Positions 9,278 to 16,627 of a DNA stretch of 64,000 nucleotides are shown one piece after another. Below the pieces are notes generated by a model. The model did no database searches, was not told the DNA's origin, and saw only the letters and a program-made list of their open reading frames with translations. The stretch covers positions 10,597 through 74,596 of the forward strand of contig CAKTMK010000007.1 in assembly GCA_934574045.1 (NCBI GenBank), read 5' to 3'. A program made the translations under genes and the position numbers. Numbering within the stretch: position 1 is the stretch's first letter; each line of letters opens with the position of its first letter. This DNA is from an uncultured Oscillibacter sp. Lineage in GTDB: Bacteria; Bacillota; Clostridia; Oscillospirales; Oscillospiraceae.

Positions 9278-9415
9278 AAAAAAGCGAGACTTTTGCGCCC
9301 AACGCCGCAGCGTTTTGCTCAAAAGTCTCGCCATTTCGATCCGAAGCGGGGCAGATCTAGTCTGCCCGACCTGACGCCAGCGGATGCACATTTCTGTGCC
9401 GGCTACTCCCTCATG
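9278..9415 (-). ncRNA. yybP-ykoY (Mn2+) riboswitch in the leader of the P-type ATPase gene
   Basis: Read on the minus strand, the leader begins with the family hallmark AGGGAGTAGC (about 9402-9412). A GC-rich internal hairpin follows, then GGCGAGACTTTTG, the counterpart of the conserved 3' aptamer strand. That strand pairs perfectly over 12 bases with CAAAAGTCTCGC (plus-strand arms 9320-9331 and 9284-9295), followed by a run of six T (9278-9283), giving an intrinsic terminator. In known members, Mn2+ binding prevents termination and turns on exporters. Position, sequence and gene content agree. Confidence 0.85.
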
Positions 9416-9424
9416 ATTACTTGC

Positions 9425-9453
9425 ATCCTATCCGATTTTCCGCCGTCTGTCAA
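9425..9453 (-). promoter_or_regulatory. Promoter for the riboswitch-ATPase transcript
   Basis: Minus-strand TTGACA (9448-9453), 17-bp spacer, TAGGAT (9425-9430), ending 10 bp before the aptamer hallmark. Confidence 0.75.
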
Positions 9454-9507
9454 GTGTTTTTCTTCCGGTCCGCGCGTAAAGATCCCGTTAATTTTCCGTC
9501 AGGCCGC

Positions 9508-10377
9508 TCACAGCCCGCGCCACTCCTCCGGCCGCAGCAGGCTCAGGTCCGCCGCCGCCCGGTCCAGCTGGGCCAGCATGGCGTCCCGGTCCCGGTTCAG
9601 CGTGCCCCGCAGGGCCAGATAATTGCTGGCGTGGTTCATGCGGAACACGCTGCCGGGGCTGTCCAGCCGCTCCACCAGAAGCCGCGTCTCCCGCAGGTCC
9701 TCCGCCGGGGTCAGCAGGCGGAACGTCCCGTCCCGCACCCAGTCATAAAGCGGCGTGCCCGGCTCCACCATCAGCGTCAGCATTCCGATATACTCCGGGT
9801 TCATGGCGCTGAACGCCGCCGCCGTGTCCGCGGCGTGCCGCTCCAGCAGCTCCGGCCCGCCCAGACCGGTGATGGCCGTGACGGACAGGGCGATGCCGCA
9901 CCGGCGCACCTTGCGCCCCATCTCCACGATAAAGGCCGCGTCGTGGCCCTTGCGCATTTTCTCCAGAACCGCGTCGCACCCGGACTCCAGCCCCATGTAT
10001 ACCATGGTCAGCCCCGCCGCCCGCAGGGCGCGCAGCTCCTCCTCCGTGCGGATGCGGATGCTGTCCGGCGAGGCGTAGCACGTCACGCGGGTGCACTCCG
10101 GGAACAGCTCCCGCACCGTTTTCAAGATCGTCTCCAGCTCCGCCGCGCGGCGCACCAGCGCGTCCCCGTCGGCCAGAAAGACCCGCTCCACCCGGGGATA
10201 GAGCCTGCGGGCCGCGCGAAAGTCCTCCAGCACCTCGTCCAGCGGCCGAACGGCGAAGCGCTTTTCCTTGTACATGCTGCAAAAGGCGCAGGTGTTGTGG
10301 CTGCACCCGTAGGTCACCTGCACGATCAGGCTCCGCGCCTCGGAGGGCGGGCGGTATACGCTGCCGACATATCTCAT
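9508..10377 (-). CDS. Radical SAM protein with a CX4CX2C cluster motif
   Basis: A 289-residue radical SAM protein. The cluster ligands fall at C25, C30 and C33 in GCSHNTCAFC, a CX4CX2C spacing rather than the canonical CX3CX2C, followed by SMYKEKRF. A stretch YMGLESGCDAVLEKMRKGH resembles the substrate-side region of COG1032-type enzymes. No B12 domain or auxiliary-cluster Cys motif is evident. Although the frame is open from 10629, the ATG at 10377 overlaps the stop of the upstream aminotransferase gene as ATGA and gives MRYVGSVYRPPSEA, the expected N terminus; translation is probably coupled. The substrate is unknown. Confidence 0.85.
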   Translation of the reverse strand: MRYVGSVYRPPSEARSLIVQVTYGCSHNTCAFCSMYKEKRFAVRPLDEVLEDFRAARRLYPRVERVFLADGDALVRRAAELETILKTVRELFPECTRVTCYASPDSIRIRTEEELRALRAAGLTMVYMGLESGCDAVLEKMRKGHDAAFIVEMGRKVRRCGIALSVTAITGLGGPELLERHAADTAAAFSAMNPEYIGMLTLMVEPGTPLYDWVRDGTFRLLTPAEDLRETRLLVERLDSPGSVFRMNHASNYLALRGTLNRDRDAMLAQLDRAAADLSLLRPEEWRGL

Positions 10378-11651
10378 TTGAGCAGCTTCTCCAGCGCCGC
10401 GCGCTTCAGGCAGGCGCACAGGACCTCCATGGCCGTCTCCAGCTCCTCCAGCGGCGGCAGGGACGGCGCGATGCGGATGTTGCTGTCCAGCGGGTCCATG
10501 CCGTAGGGGAACGCGGCGCCCGCGCCGGTCATGGTCACGCCGCACTCGGCGCACAGCTCCAGCGTCCGCCGCGCCGTTCCCGGCATGGCGTTGAGGGAGA
10601 CGAAGTACCCGCCCTTGGGCCGCCGCCACGAGGCGATCTCCAGCGGGGCGATCTGCCGGTCCAGCGCGTCGGTGACGCAGCGGAACTTGGGCGCGAGGAC
10701 GGCGGCGTGCCGCCGCATCAGCTCCAGCGTATGGGCCTTGTCCTTCAGATAGAGGACGTGGCGCTGCTGGTTCACCTTGTCAAAGCTGATGACCTGAACG
10801 CCCATGAGCTTTTTGAGATGGTCCAGCATGGTCTCGGACGCGGCGAAGCAGGCCACGCCCGCCCCCGGCAGCGTCACCTTGGAGGTGGAGGCGAACTCGA
10901 TGGCCCGGTCCGGGTTGCCCGCCTTGGCGCACTCGGCCAGAATGTCCGGGAACGGGACGAAATCGCCCTCGAACTCATGGATGCAGTATGCGTTGTCCCA
11001 CATTAGCAGGAAATCCGGCGCGGCGGTCTTCATGGCCGCCAGACGGCGCACCGTCTCCTCAGAGTAGATGATCCCGTCCGGGTTGGAGTATTTCGGCACG
11101 TTCCACATACCCTTGACCTGCGGGTCGCGGACGGCGGCCTCCACCGCGTCCATATCCGGGCCGTCCTCCGTCATGGGGATGGCGATCATGCTGAAGCCGA
11201 AGCTCTCGGTGATCTTGAAGTGGCGGTCGTATCCGGGGACGGGGCACAGCCACTTCACCTTTTCCTCCCGGCACCACGGGCGGGGAGAGTGGACCAGCCC
11301 GTGGGTATAGGCCTTCGCCACCGTGTCATACATGAGCTGAAGGCTGGAGTTTCCCCCCGCAAAGACCTGCTCCGGGCGGCAGCCCAAAAGCTCCGCGAAC
11401 AGGCGGCGGGCAGCGGGCAGACCGGCCAGCTCGCCGTAATTGCGGCAGTCGATCCCGTCAGACACGTAGTCCTCCGGCGTCTGAAACACGTGCATCAGTC
11501 CCTCGCTGACCAGATCCAGCTGGGCCTTTCCGGGCTTTCCGCGGGCCATGTTCAGCTTCAGCTTCCGGTCCCGGAGCCGGTCAAGCTCCCGGCAGACCTC
11601 CTCCTGCTCGTCCAGCAGCTCCTGGCGGCTCCTTGCGGCGTAGGCGCTCAT
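10374..11651 (-). CDS. PLP-dependent aminotransferase (PF12897-type, probable aspartate aminotransferase Ic)
   Basis: A 425-residue fold-type I aminotransferase. The N-terminal LKLNMARGKPGKAQLDL block is typical of the aminotransferase group containing the Corynebacterium AspT-like (subgroup Ic) enzymes. The PLP lysine is in EFASTSKVTLPGAGVA near 257, preceded by LLMWDNAYCIHEF with the PLP-ring aspartate. An ATG three codons upstream (11660) abuts the AGGAAAGG, so the ATG at 11651, about 8 bases from it, is the better start. Asp:2-oxoglutarate transamination is the most probable activity; the true substrate is not proved. It is translationally coupled to the downstream radical SAM gene. Confidence 0.85.
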   Translation of the reverse strand: MSAYAARSRQELLDEQEEVCRELDRLRDRKLKLNMARGKPGKAQLDLVSEGLMHVFQTPEDYVSDGIDCRNYGELAGLPAARRLFAELLGCRPEQVFAGGNSSLQLMYDTVAKAYTHGLVHSPRPWCREEKVKWLCPVPGYDRHFKITESFGFSMIAIPMTEDGPDMDAVEAAVRDPQVKGMWNVPKYSNPDGIIYSEETVRRLAAMKTAAPDFLLMWDNAYCIHEFEGDFVPFPDILAECAKAGNPDRAIEFASTSKVTLPGAGVACFAASETMLDHLKKLMGVQVISFDKVNQQRHVLYLKDKAHTLELMRRHAAVLAPKFRCVTDALDRQIAPLEIASWRRPKGGYFVSLNAMPGTARRTLELCAECGVTMTGAGAAFPYGMDPLDSNIRIAPSLPPLEELETAMEVLCACLKRAALEKLLK

Positions 11652-11783
11652 CGCAGTCATCCTTTCCTTTGCGGGCTTGTCCCGTTATTTCGTTACTGCT
11701 TCAGTATACCTGTTCGCCGCCGTTCCCGCAAGATGCTTTTTGCGGGGCGGGCGCGTCCGGCGTCCCGCCCCGCAGGTCCCGCG

Positions 11784-12149
11784 TCACTGGCCGCAGCCGC
11801 AGGGAGCGCACTCCCCGTCCGCGCACGCGGCGCAGCCGATGCTTGGCTCTCCGCCGGTGTGGTCCACGCCGAATGTAATGGGGATGGAGACGCACAGCCG
11901 CTGGGTCAGCGTCACGGTGCAGGCGGTCCCCTCCGCGTTGGCCGTGCAGGTGGCGGCAGGCTCCCCCGCACAGGAGACGCTCACCGCGCCCACATCGGCC
12001 ACGGGCGTCAGCACCACCGGCGTGCTGACGCTGACGCACTGCGTCCCCGTCTTGGCGCACCCGGCGGGCGGCAGGGTCGGCCCGCCGCCGGCGGCAGGGT
12101 CGGCATAGGGCAGAATGGGCGTATGCTCATAGGTCGCGTTGATATGCAA
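11784..12149 (-). CDS. Small Cys-rich hypothetical protein, TTG start
   Basis: A 121-residue protein that I do not recognise. From the TTG at 12149 (AGAGGG about 7 bases upstream) it reads MHINATYEHTPILPYADPA, then a Gly/Pro linker, a beta-rich middle with scattered Cys, and a C-terminal Cys cluster (GCAACADGECAPCGCGQ). No signal peptide or membrane segment is visible. The open frame extends to 12407, but the extra N-terminal residues look like read-through of non-coding sequence. It is flanked by the aminotransferase gene and the divergent YgjP-type gene. The Cys-rich end could bind metal or be disulfide-linked; this is inference. Confidence 0.5.
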   Translation of the reverse strand: MHINATYEHTPILPYADPAAGGGPTLPPAGCAKTGTQCVSVSTPVVLTPVADVGAVSVSCAGEPAATCTANAEGTACTVTLTQRLCVSIPITFGVDHTGGEPSIGCAACADGECAPCGCGQ

Positions 12150-12270
12150 AACGATCCCTCTTTTCCCGGTTGCTCCCGGACGGTTTCCGGGGCTGTGCCA
12201 GTCTATGCCCCGGCGGGGCGGGAGGTTCCCGCCTTCGCAGGGAAACGGCATAGCGGAAGCGTATGCGGGC

Positions 12271-12299
12271 TTGTGTTTTCCCCTCCGGTGTGGTATGTT
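12271..12299 (+). promoter_or_regulatory. Promoter-like site placing transcription start at the ygjP start codon
   Basis: TTGTGT (12271-12276), 17-bp spacer, TATGTT (12294-12299). The predicted start, about 7 bases after the -10, coincides with the ATG at 12307, and no Shine-Dalgarno sequence is present between them. Confidence 0.45.
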
Positions 12300-12306
12300 A
12301 TAGGGT

Positions 12307-12822
12307 ATGGAAGCATATACGCTCATTCGCTCCGGCCGGCGGACGCTGGCTCTGGAGATCACAAAGGACTGCCGCCTGCTGGTGCGCGCCCCCGCGCGCT
12401 GTCCCAAGCGGACGGTGGAGGAATTTATTCAGCGCAGCCAGCCGTGGATCGAGCGGAATCTGGCGCGGATGCGCCAGCGGGCCGCCGAGGCCGGGCCGCC
12501 CCCCACGCCGGAGGAGATCGAAGCGCTCCGGGCGCAGGCCCGAGCCGTCCTTCCGGGGAAGGTGGCGCATTACGCCGCGCTGATGGGCCTTTCGCCCACG
12601 GGGGTGAAGATCACCTCCGCCTGGAAGCGGTACGGCTCGTGCAGCGCGAAAAACAGCCTGTGCTTTTCCTGCTTTCTCATGCGCTCGCCGGACGAAGCCG
12701 TGGACGCGGTGGTGGTCCACGAGCTGGCCCACATCCGCCACAAGAACCACGGCCCGGACTTTTACGCGCTGGTCCAGCGGTACATGCCCGATTATCAGGC
12801 CCGGAAAAAGCTATTGAAATAA
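12307..12822 (+). CDS. YgjP-like (SprT-related) zinc metallopeptidase
   Basis: A 171-residue protein of the YgjP/DUF45 family. The zinc motif is HELAHIRHKNHGPDFY at about 138-153, giving HExxH plus a downstream His. Upstream, the family pattern VKITSAWKRYGSCSAKNSLCFSCFLMRSPDEAVDAVVVHE is recognisable in pieces. The cellular role of YgjP is not well established. No ribosome binding site is seen before the ATG, so the transcript may be leaderless. The stop is followed after about 25 bp by the PurO-like gene, probably in the same transcript. Confidence 0.85.
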   Translation: MEAYTLIRSGRRTLALEITKDCRLLVRAPARCPKRTVEEFIQRSQPWIERNLARMRQRAAEAGPPPTPEEIEALRAQARAVLPGKVAHYAALMGLSPTGVKITSAWKRYGSCSAKNSLCFSCFLMRSPDEAVDAVVVHELAHIRHKNHGPDFYALVQRYMPDYQARKKLLK

Positions 12823-12847
12823 AGCTATTAAAATAAGGAGAACGTCT

Positions 12848-13552
12848 ATGGAGATCCAGAGCATCGAGGCGCTGCTGGGCGCCAACCGCTATCCCGGCCG
12901 CGGCATCCTGATGGGCCGCAGCGCGGACAACGCCTGCGCCGTCATCGCGTATTTTATCATGGGGCGCAGCGAAAACTCCCGCAACCGCATCTTCGTCCCC
13001 ACGGAGGACGGCATCCGCACTCAGGCCCGGGACCCGGAGAAAATGACGGACCCCAGCCTTATCATCTACCACCCCATCCGGGAGCTGGAGGGCAAGACCA
13101 TCGTTACCAACGGCGACCAGACCGACACCATCCGGGACGCGTTCCTCGCCGGTCACTGCTACCGCCACGCCCTGCTCCAGCGCACGTTCGAGCCGGACGG
13201 CCCCAACTGGACGCCCCGGATCAGCGGCGTGCTCAAGCCGGACTTCACCTATAACCTCTCCATCCTCAAATCCATGTACGGCGACGACGCCTGCTGCTGC
13301 CGGTATTTCTTCGAGTACGACGCGGCAAAGGCGGGACTGGGCCATCTGATCCACACCTACCAGTCCGACGGCGATCCCCTCCCCTCCTTCGAGGGCGAGC
13401 CGCGGCCCGTGACGCTGGACGCGCCGGACGCGTCCGCTCTGGCTGCGCGCATCTGGGACGCGCTGGACCCCGACAACAAGGTGGCCCTGTTCGTGCGGTA
13501 CATCGACCGCGCCACGGGCAGAAAGACCGACGTGATCCGAAACCGGGACTGA
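12848..13552 (+). CDS. purO: IMP cyclohydrolase-like protein (PurO family)
   Basis: A 234-residue protein of the archaeal-type IMP cyclohydrolase family, which closes the purine ring from FAICAR to IMP. The N terminus (LLGANRYPGRGILMGRSADN) and the RNRIFVPTEDGIRT, NGDQTDTI and EYDAAKAGLGHLIHTYQSDGDPLPSF segments are typical. In Firmicutes, PurO-like proteins can coexist with PurH; whether this one supplies the step cannot be seen here. AAGGAG precedes the ATG by 7 bases. Confidence 0.85.
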   Translation: MEIQSIEALLGANRYPGRGILMGRSADNACAVIAYFIMGRSENSRNRIFVPTEDGIRTQARDPEKMTDPSLIIYHPIRELEGKTIVTNGDQTDTIRDAFLAGHCYRHALLQRTFEPDGPNWTPRISGVLKPDFTYNLSILKSMYGDDACCCRYFFEYDAAKAGLGHLIHTYQSDGDPLPSFEGEPRPVTLDAPDASALAARIWDALDPDNKVALFVRYIDRATGRKTDVIRNRD

Positions 13553-13555
13553 GGA

Positions 13556-13590
13556 TAAAAAAGCGGAGAGGACACGCCCTCTCCGCTTTC
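13556..13590. terminator. Bidirectional terminator between the purO-like and exonuclease genes
   Basis: 11-bp stem AAGCGGAGAGG / CCTCTCCGCTT (13561-13571 and 13578-13588), preceded by an A run and followed by TTTC. Confidence 0.75.
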
Positions 13591-13602
13591 CCATTTCCAT
13601 TT

Positions 13603-14322
13603 TCACGCCCGGCCGGACCACGCGGCGGCGTCCCCGCCCCGCTTTTTTTCATAGAGCGGCGCGCCCCGGCGGTACCCCTGCGGCAGATACGTCACCGAGG
13701 AGATCCGCTTGCCCGACACGCCGTATTTCGGGTGGTAGCCGAACAGGTTCACATACTCCAGAAGATCGTCCCGCTCCGCCGCCATGGCCCACAGCAGCGC
13801 CGTCATGGCCCGGGCGTCGTCCACGGCCCGGTGGCTGTTTTCCACCTCGCCGTCCAGTCCGTAGGCCGCGATGGCGTCCTTGAGCTTGTGGGGATAGTCC
13901 CGCCGGTCCTTGTAAACAGTCAGCGCGTCCAGAAATTTCAGTTCCTTCAGGCACGACGCCCGGCCCGTGTCCCGCAGCAGATAATAGAGGAAGTTCAGGT
14001 CGAACTGGGCGTTATAGGCCACCAGCAGCGTGTCCTCCCGCTCCAGAAGGCGGCAGAAGGACGCGGCGGCCTCCGCCTTTTCGATCCCCTCCGCCGCCAG
14101 CGCCTCCGGCGTGATGCCGGTGAGCTGCGTGATGAAGGGCGGCAGCGTCCGCCCCTTGGAAAGGCGGATCAGCGCGTTGAAGCTGCCGTCCTCTCCGCCC
14201 TCGGAGACGCTCACCGCGCCGATCTCGATGATCTCCTCCCGCTCCGGGTCGATGCCCGTGGTCTCCGTGTCGAACAGGACCAGATGGGCAAACCGGTCCT
14301 CCAGTGCGCTGTGCATCCCCAT
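13603..14322 (-). CDS. DnaQ-like 3'-5' exonuclease
   Basis: A 239-residue DEDDh exonuclease. ExoI is LVLFDTETTGIDPE with D18 and E20, ExoII is YNAQFDLNFL near 102, and ExoIII is HRAVDDARAM near 165, containing the catalytic His and Asp. It resembles the stand-alone proofreading-type domains of Firmicutes related to PolC epsilon. The C-terminal segment, about 60 residues (NLFGYHPKYGVSGKRI onward), is not part of the nuclease core. It is transcribed alone, divergent from the glycosyltransferase operon. Confidence 0.9.
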   Translation of the reverse strand: MGMHSALEDRFAHLVLFDTETTGIDPEREEIIEIGAVSVSEGGEDGSFNALIRLSKGRTLPPFITQLTGITPEALAAEGIEKAEAAASFCRLLEREDTLLVAYNAQFDLNFLYYLLRDTGRASCLKELKFLDALTVYKDRRDYPHKLKDAIAAYGLDGEVENSHRAVDDARAMTALLWAMAAERDDLLEYVNLFGYHPKYGVSGKRISSVTYLPQGYRRGAPLYEKKRGGDAAAWSGRA

Positions 14323-14531
14323 GCCGTTTCCCGCGCCGCCCGCTTCGGCGGCGTCCTTTCTCTCTTTTTTGAAAACGCAAGTTTTTCGGAAATTCTGCCG
14401 ATACTAGCCGTATCCCATCGTTCCGAGAGCGATTATACCGATTTTCGGCGGAAAACGCAAGGGCGGACGGCCCGATTCCCCCGGCAGTGCCGTCACGTAA
14501 AGGTTTCGTTCAGATTTTACAAGAAAATACC

Positions 14532-14656
14532 TTGACTTTTTCCATATTTGTGTTATTGTGTTGATGTACTAGAAAGATGATACAATTTTTTCGTCTTTCC
14601 TCTTGACATTTCCCAAAATTCGGTCTATCATAACCGTACTAGTACAGATAGTACAG
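14532..14656 (+). promoter_or_regulatory. Promoter region of the glycosyltransferase operon with GTACTAG/TAGTACAG repeats
   Basis: The best promoter is TTGACA (14603-14608), 17-bp spacer, TATCAT (14626-14631). A weaker one is TTGACT (14532-14537) with TATTGT (14554-14559). Repeats surround them: GTACTAG at 14566, the palindrome GTACTAGTAC at 14636-14645, and TAGTACAG at 14640 and again at 14649. These lie at the predicted transcription start and look like an operator. The rest of the 14323-14780 gap is AT-rich upstream sequence and a GC-rich leader without a convincing gene. Confidence 0.6.
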
Positions 14657-14780
14657 TTTTCCACCGTCTCCGCGGGCAGCCCTGCGCGGACGGGGCGGCG
14701 CCCAGCGCCGCCGGAGCAGGCCCCGCGTCCCGGGCGCATACGCGCCGGGTCCCCGGCCGGAAAGGAAGGTTCCTGATCCT

Positions 14781-15950
14781 ATGAAAGTTTTGATCGCCTC
14801 TGATTGGTACGCCCCCGTGGTGAACGGCGTGGTGACCTCGGTGCTCAACCTCCAGCGGGAGCTGGAGGCGCAGGGCCACGAGGTCCGGGTGCTCACCCTC
14901 TCGTCCGACCTGCATACCCACGAGGTGGGCAATGTGACCTATATCGGCGCCATGAGCGCCGGACTGATCTATCCCGGCGCGCGGCTGCGCACGGCGCTGG
15001 CCAGCCGTCAGGTGCAGGCGCTGATCCGCTGGAAGCCCGACGTGATCCACACCCAGTGCGAATTTTCCACGTTCCTGCTGGCCCGCAAGATCAGTGAGCA
15101 CACCGGTGCCCCCATCGTCCACACCTATCACACGGTCTACGAGGACTACACCCATTACTTCTCCCCCAGCCGCGCGTGGGGACGGCGGATGGTGGCCCTG
15201 TTCACCCGCCACATCGTCGCCCAGACCGCCTGCGTGATCGCGCCCACGGAAAAGGTCCGCGCCATTCTGGAGAAGTACCGCGTCAGCCGTCCGGTGTACG
15301 TGGTCCCCACCGGCATCGACCTGAGCCGCTTTGCGGCCCCCGCCGACCCGGCCCGCCGTCAGGCGCTGCGCCACCGGCTGGGCATCCCCGCCGGGAGCTT
15401 TGTGCTGACCTATGTGGGCCGTCTCGCCCGGGAGAAAAATGTGGAGGAGCTTCTGGCCTGCCTGGTGGAGCTGGACCGCAGCGACGTGACGCTGGTGCTG
15501 GTGGGAGACGGCCCCTACCGCCCCGTGCTGGAGGAGACCGTCCGGGACCTTGGGCTGACGGACCGGGTGAAGTTCGTGGGGATGGTGAAGCCCGCGGAGG
15601 TGGCGGATTACTACCGCATGGGCGATCTGTTCGTCAGCGCCTCCACCAGCGAGACGCAGGGCCTGACCTATATCGAGGCGCTGGCCTCCGGCCTGCCCGC
15701 CCTGTGCCGGAAGGACGCGTGCCTGACCGGCGTGATCGAAAACGGCGTCAACGGCTGGCAGTTCCGGGACGGCGGCGAGTTCTCCGCCCATCTTCAGGAG
15801 TTTCTGGACGACGGTACGCTGCGCGCGTCCATGGCCGCGGCCGCGGCGGAAAACGCCCGGCGGGACTTCTCCGCGGAGGGCTTCGCCCGCCACGCCGCGC
15901 AGGTGTACGCCGCCGCCATCGAGGGAGAGGGCCTATGCCAGAGCGCGTGA
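14781..15950 (+). CDS. GT4 glycosyltransferase, probable diacylglycerol glucosyltransferase
   Basis: A 389-residue GT-B glycosyltransferase. The N terminus MKVLIASDWYAPVVNGVVTSV and HTQCEFSTFLLARKI, VHTYHTVYEDYTHY match the 1,2-diacylglycerol 3-glucosyltransferase (LafA/Spr0982) type. The nucleotide-sugar EX7E motif is ETQGLTYIEALASGLP near 294. ATG at 14781 with AAGGAAGG upstream. It overlaps the next gene by 16 bp and is followed by a second GT4 enzyme. That order suggests synthesis of a di-glycosyl glycolipid, a membrane lipid or lipoteichoic acid anchor. The acceptor is inferred from family resemblance and neighbours only. Confidence 0.82.
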   Translation: MKVLIASDWYAPVVNGVVTSVLNLQRELEAQGHEVRVLTLSSDLHTHEVGNVTYIGAMSAGLIYPGARLRTALASRQVQALIRWKPDVIHTQCEFSTFLLARKISEHTGAPIVHTYHTVYEDYTHYFSPSRAWGRRMVALFTRHIVAQTACVIAPTEKVRAILEKYRVSRPVYVVPTGIDLSRFAAPADPARRQALRHRLGIPAGSFVLTYVGRLAREKNVEELLACLVELDRSDVTLVLVGDGPYRPVLEETVRDLGLTDRVKFVGMVKPAEVADYYRMGDLFVSASTSETQGLTYIEALASGLPALCRKDACLTGVIENGVNGWQFRDGGEFSAHLQEFLDDGTLRASMAAAAAENARRDFSAEGFARHAAQVYAAAIEGEGLCQSA

Positions 15951-16537
15951 AGATCCGCAGGCTGATGAACCTGTGCACCGCGCTGGGCCTGCTGGGCTGC
16001 GCGGCGCTGGTGGCCTACGGCTGGCACGAGCAGCTCTTCACGTCGCAGGAGGCGCTCCAGCGCTGCATCGCCGGCTTCGGCGCGCTGGGCGCGCTGGTGT
16101 TCGTGGCCTTTCAGGCCGTGCAGGTCGTCATCCCCATCCTTCCCGGCGGACTGGGCTGTCTGGGCGGGGTGCTCCTGTTCGGCCCGTGGATGGGCTTTGT
16201 GTACAACTACGCGGGCATCTGCATCGGCTCCGTGGCCGCGTTCCTGCTGGCCAAGCTGTACGGCAGGCCGCTCCTGTCGGCCATGTTCAAGCCGGAAACC
16301 ATCGCAAAGTACGAGGCGTGGACCGCCCGCCGGTTCGACGCGCTGTTCGCCGCCGCCATCTTCTTCCCGGTGGCGCCGGACGACTTCCTGTGCTACCTCG
16401 CGGGGACGACGCCCATGCGCCTGCGGCGCTTCTCGGCCATCATCCTGCTGGGAAAGCCCGCCTCCATCGCACTTTATTCGCTGGGGCTGGAAACGGTGTT
16501 CCGCCACGCGGCGGCGCTGTTCTGTCCCGGAGCGTGA
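15935..16537 (+). CDS. TVP38/TMEM64 (VTT/DedA-like) membrane protein
   Basis: A 200-residue integral membrane protein. Hydrophobic segments lie near 10-28, 45-70, 75-105, 135-155 and 165-185. The VTT-domain pattern VVIPILPGGLGCLGGVLLFG with its GXXXG-rich re-entrant loop, followed by GICIGSVAAFLLAKLYGRP, and the FFPVAPDDFLCYLAG motif identify the family. DedA/VTT proteins are linked to lipid trafficking across the membrane. The ATG at 15935 lies inside the previous gene and follows GAGGGAGAGG, so the two are translationally coupled. A role in moving the lipid or lipid carrier used by the flanking glycosyltransferases is a reasonable inference. Confidence 0.85.
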   Translation: MPERVKIRRLMNLCTALGLLGCAALVAYGWHEQLFTSQEALQRCIAGFGALGALVFVAFQAVQVVIPILPGGLGCLGGVLLFGPWMGFVYNYAGICIGSVAAFLLAKLYGRPLLSAMFKPETIAKYEAWTARRFDALFAAAIFFPVAPDDFLCYLAGTTPMRLRRFSAIILLGKPASIALYSLGLETVFRHAAALFCPGA

Positions 16538-16627
16538 ACTGATCTGACAAACGAAAACCGCAGTACAGGGTGGTCCCTGTTCGGCCCACTCCGATCCACT
16601 GCGCCCTGAAAAGGAGGAAAACGCCCC

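Noticed and set aside
6862..9360. An 832-codon plus-strand open frame across the P-type ATPase gene
   Set aside because: Shadow of the ATPase codons; low-complexity His/Gln/Arg/Gly-rich translation without motifs.
11749..11776. A TGCGGGGCGGG/CCCGCCCCGCA inverted repeat considered as a terminator for the Cys-rich gene
   Set aside because: No T-tract follows it on either strand.
16575..16585. GGGTGGTCCCTG before the second glycosyltransferase considered as a T-box
   Set aside because: Only a partial resemblance to the T-box core; no stem I motifs or terminator in the 90-bp gap.
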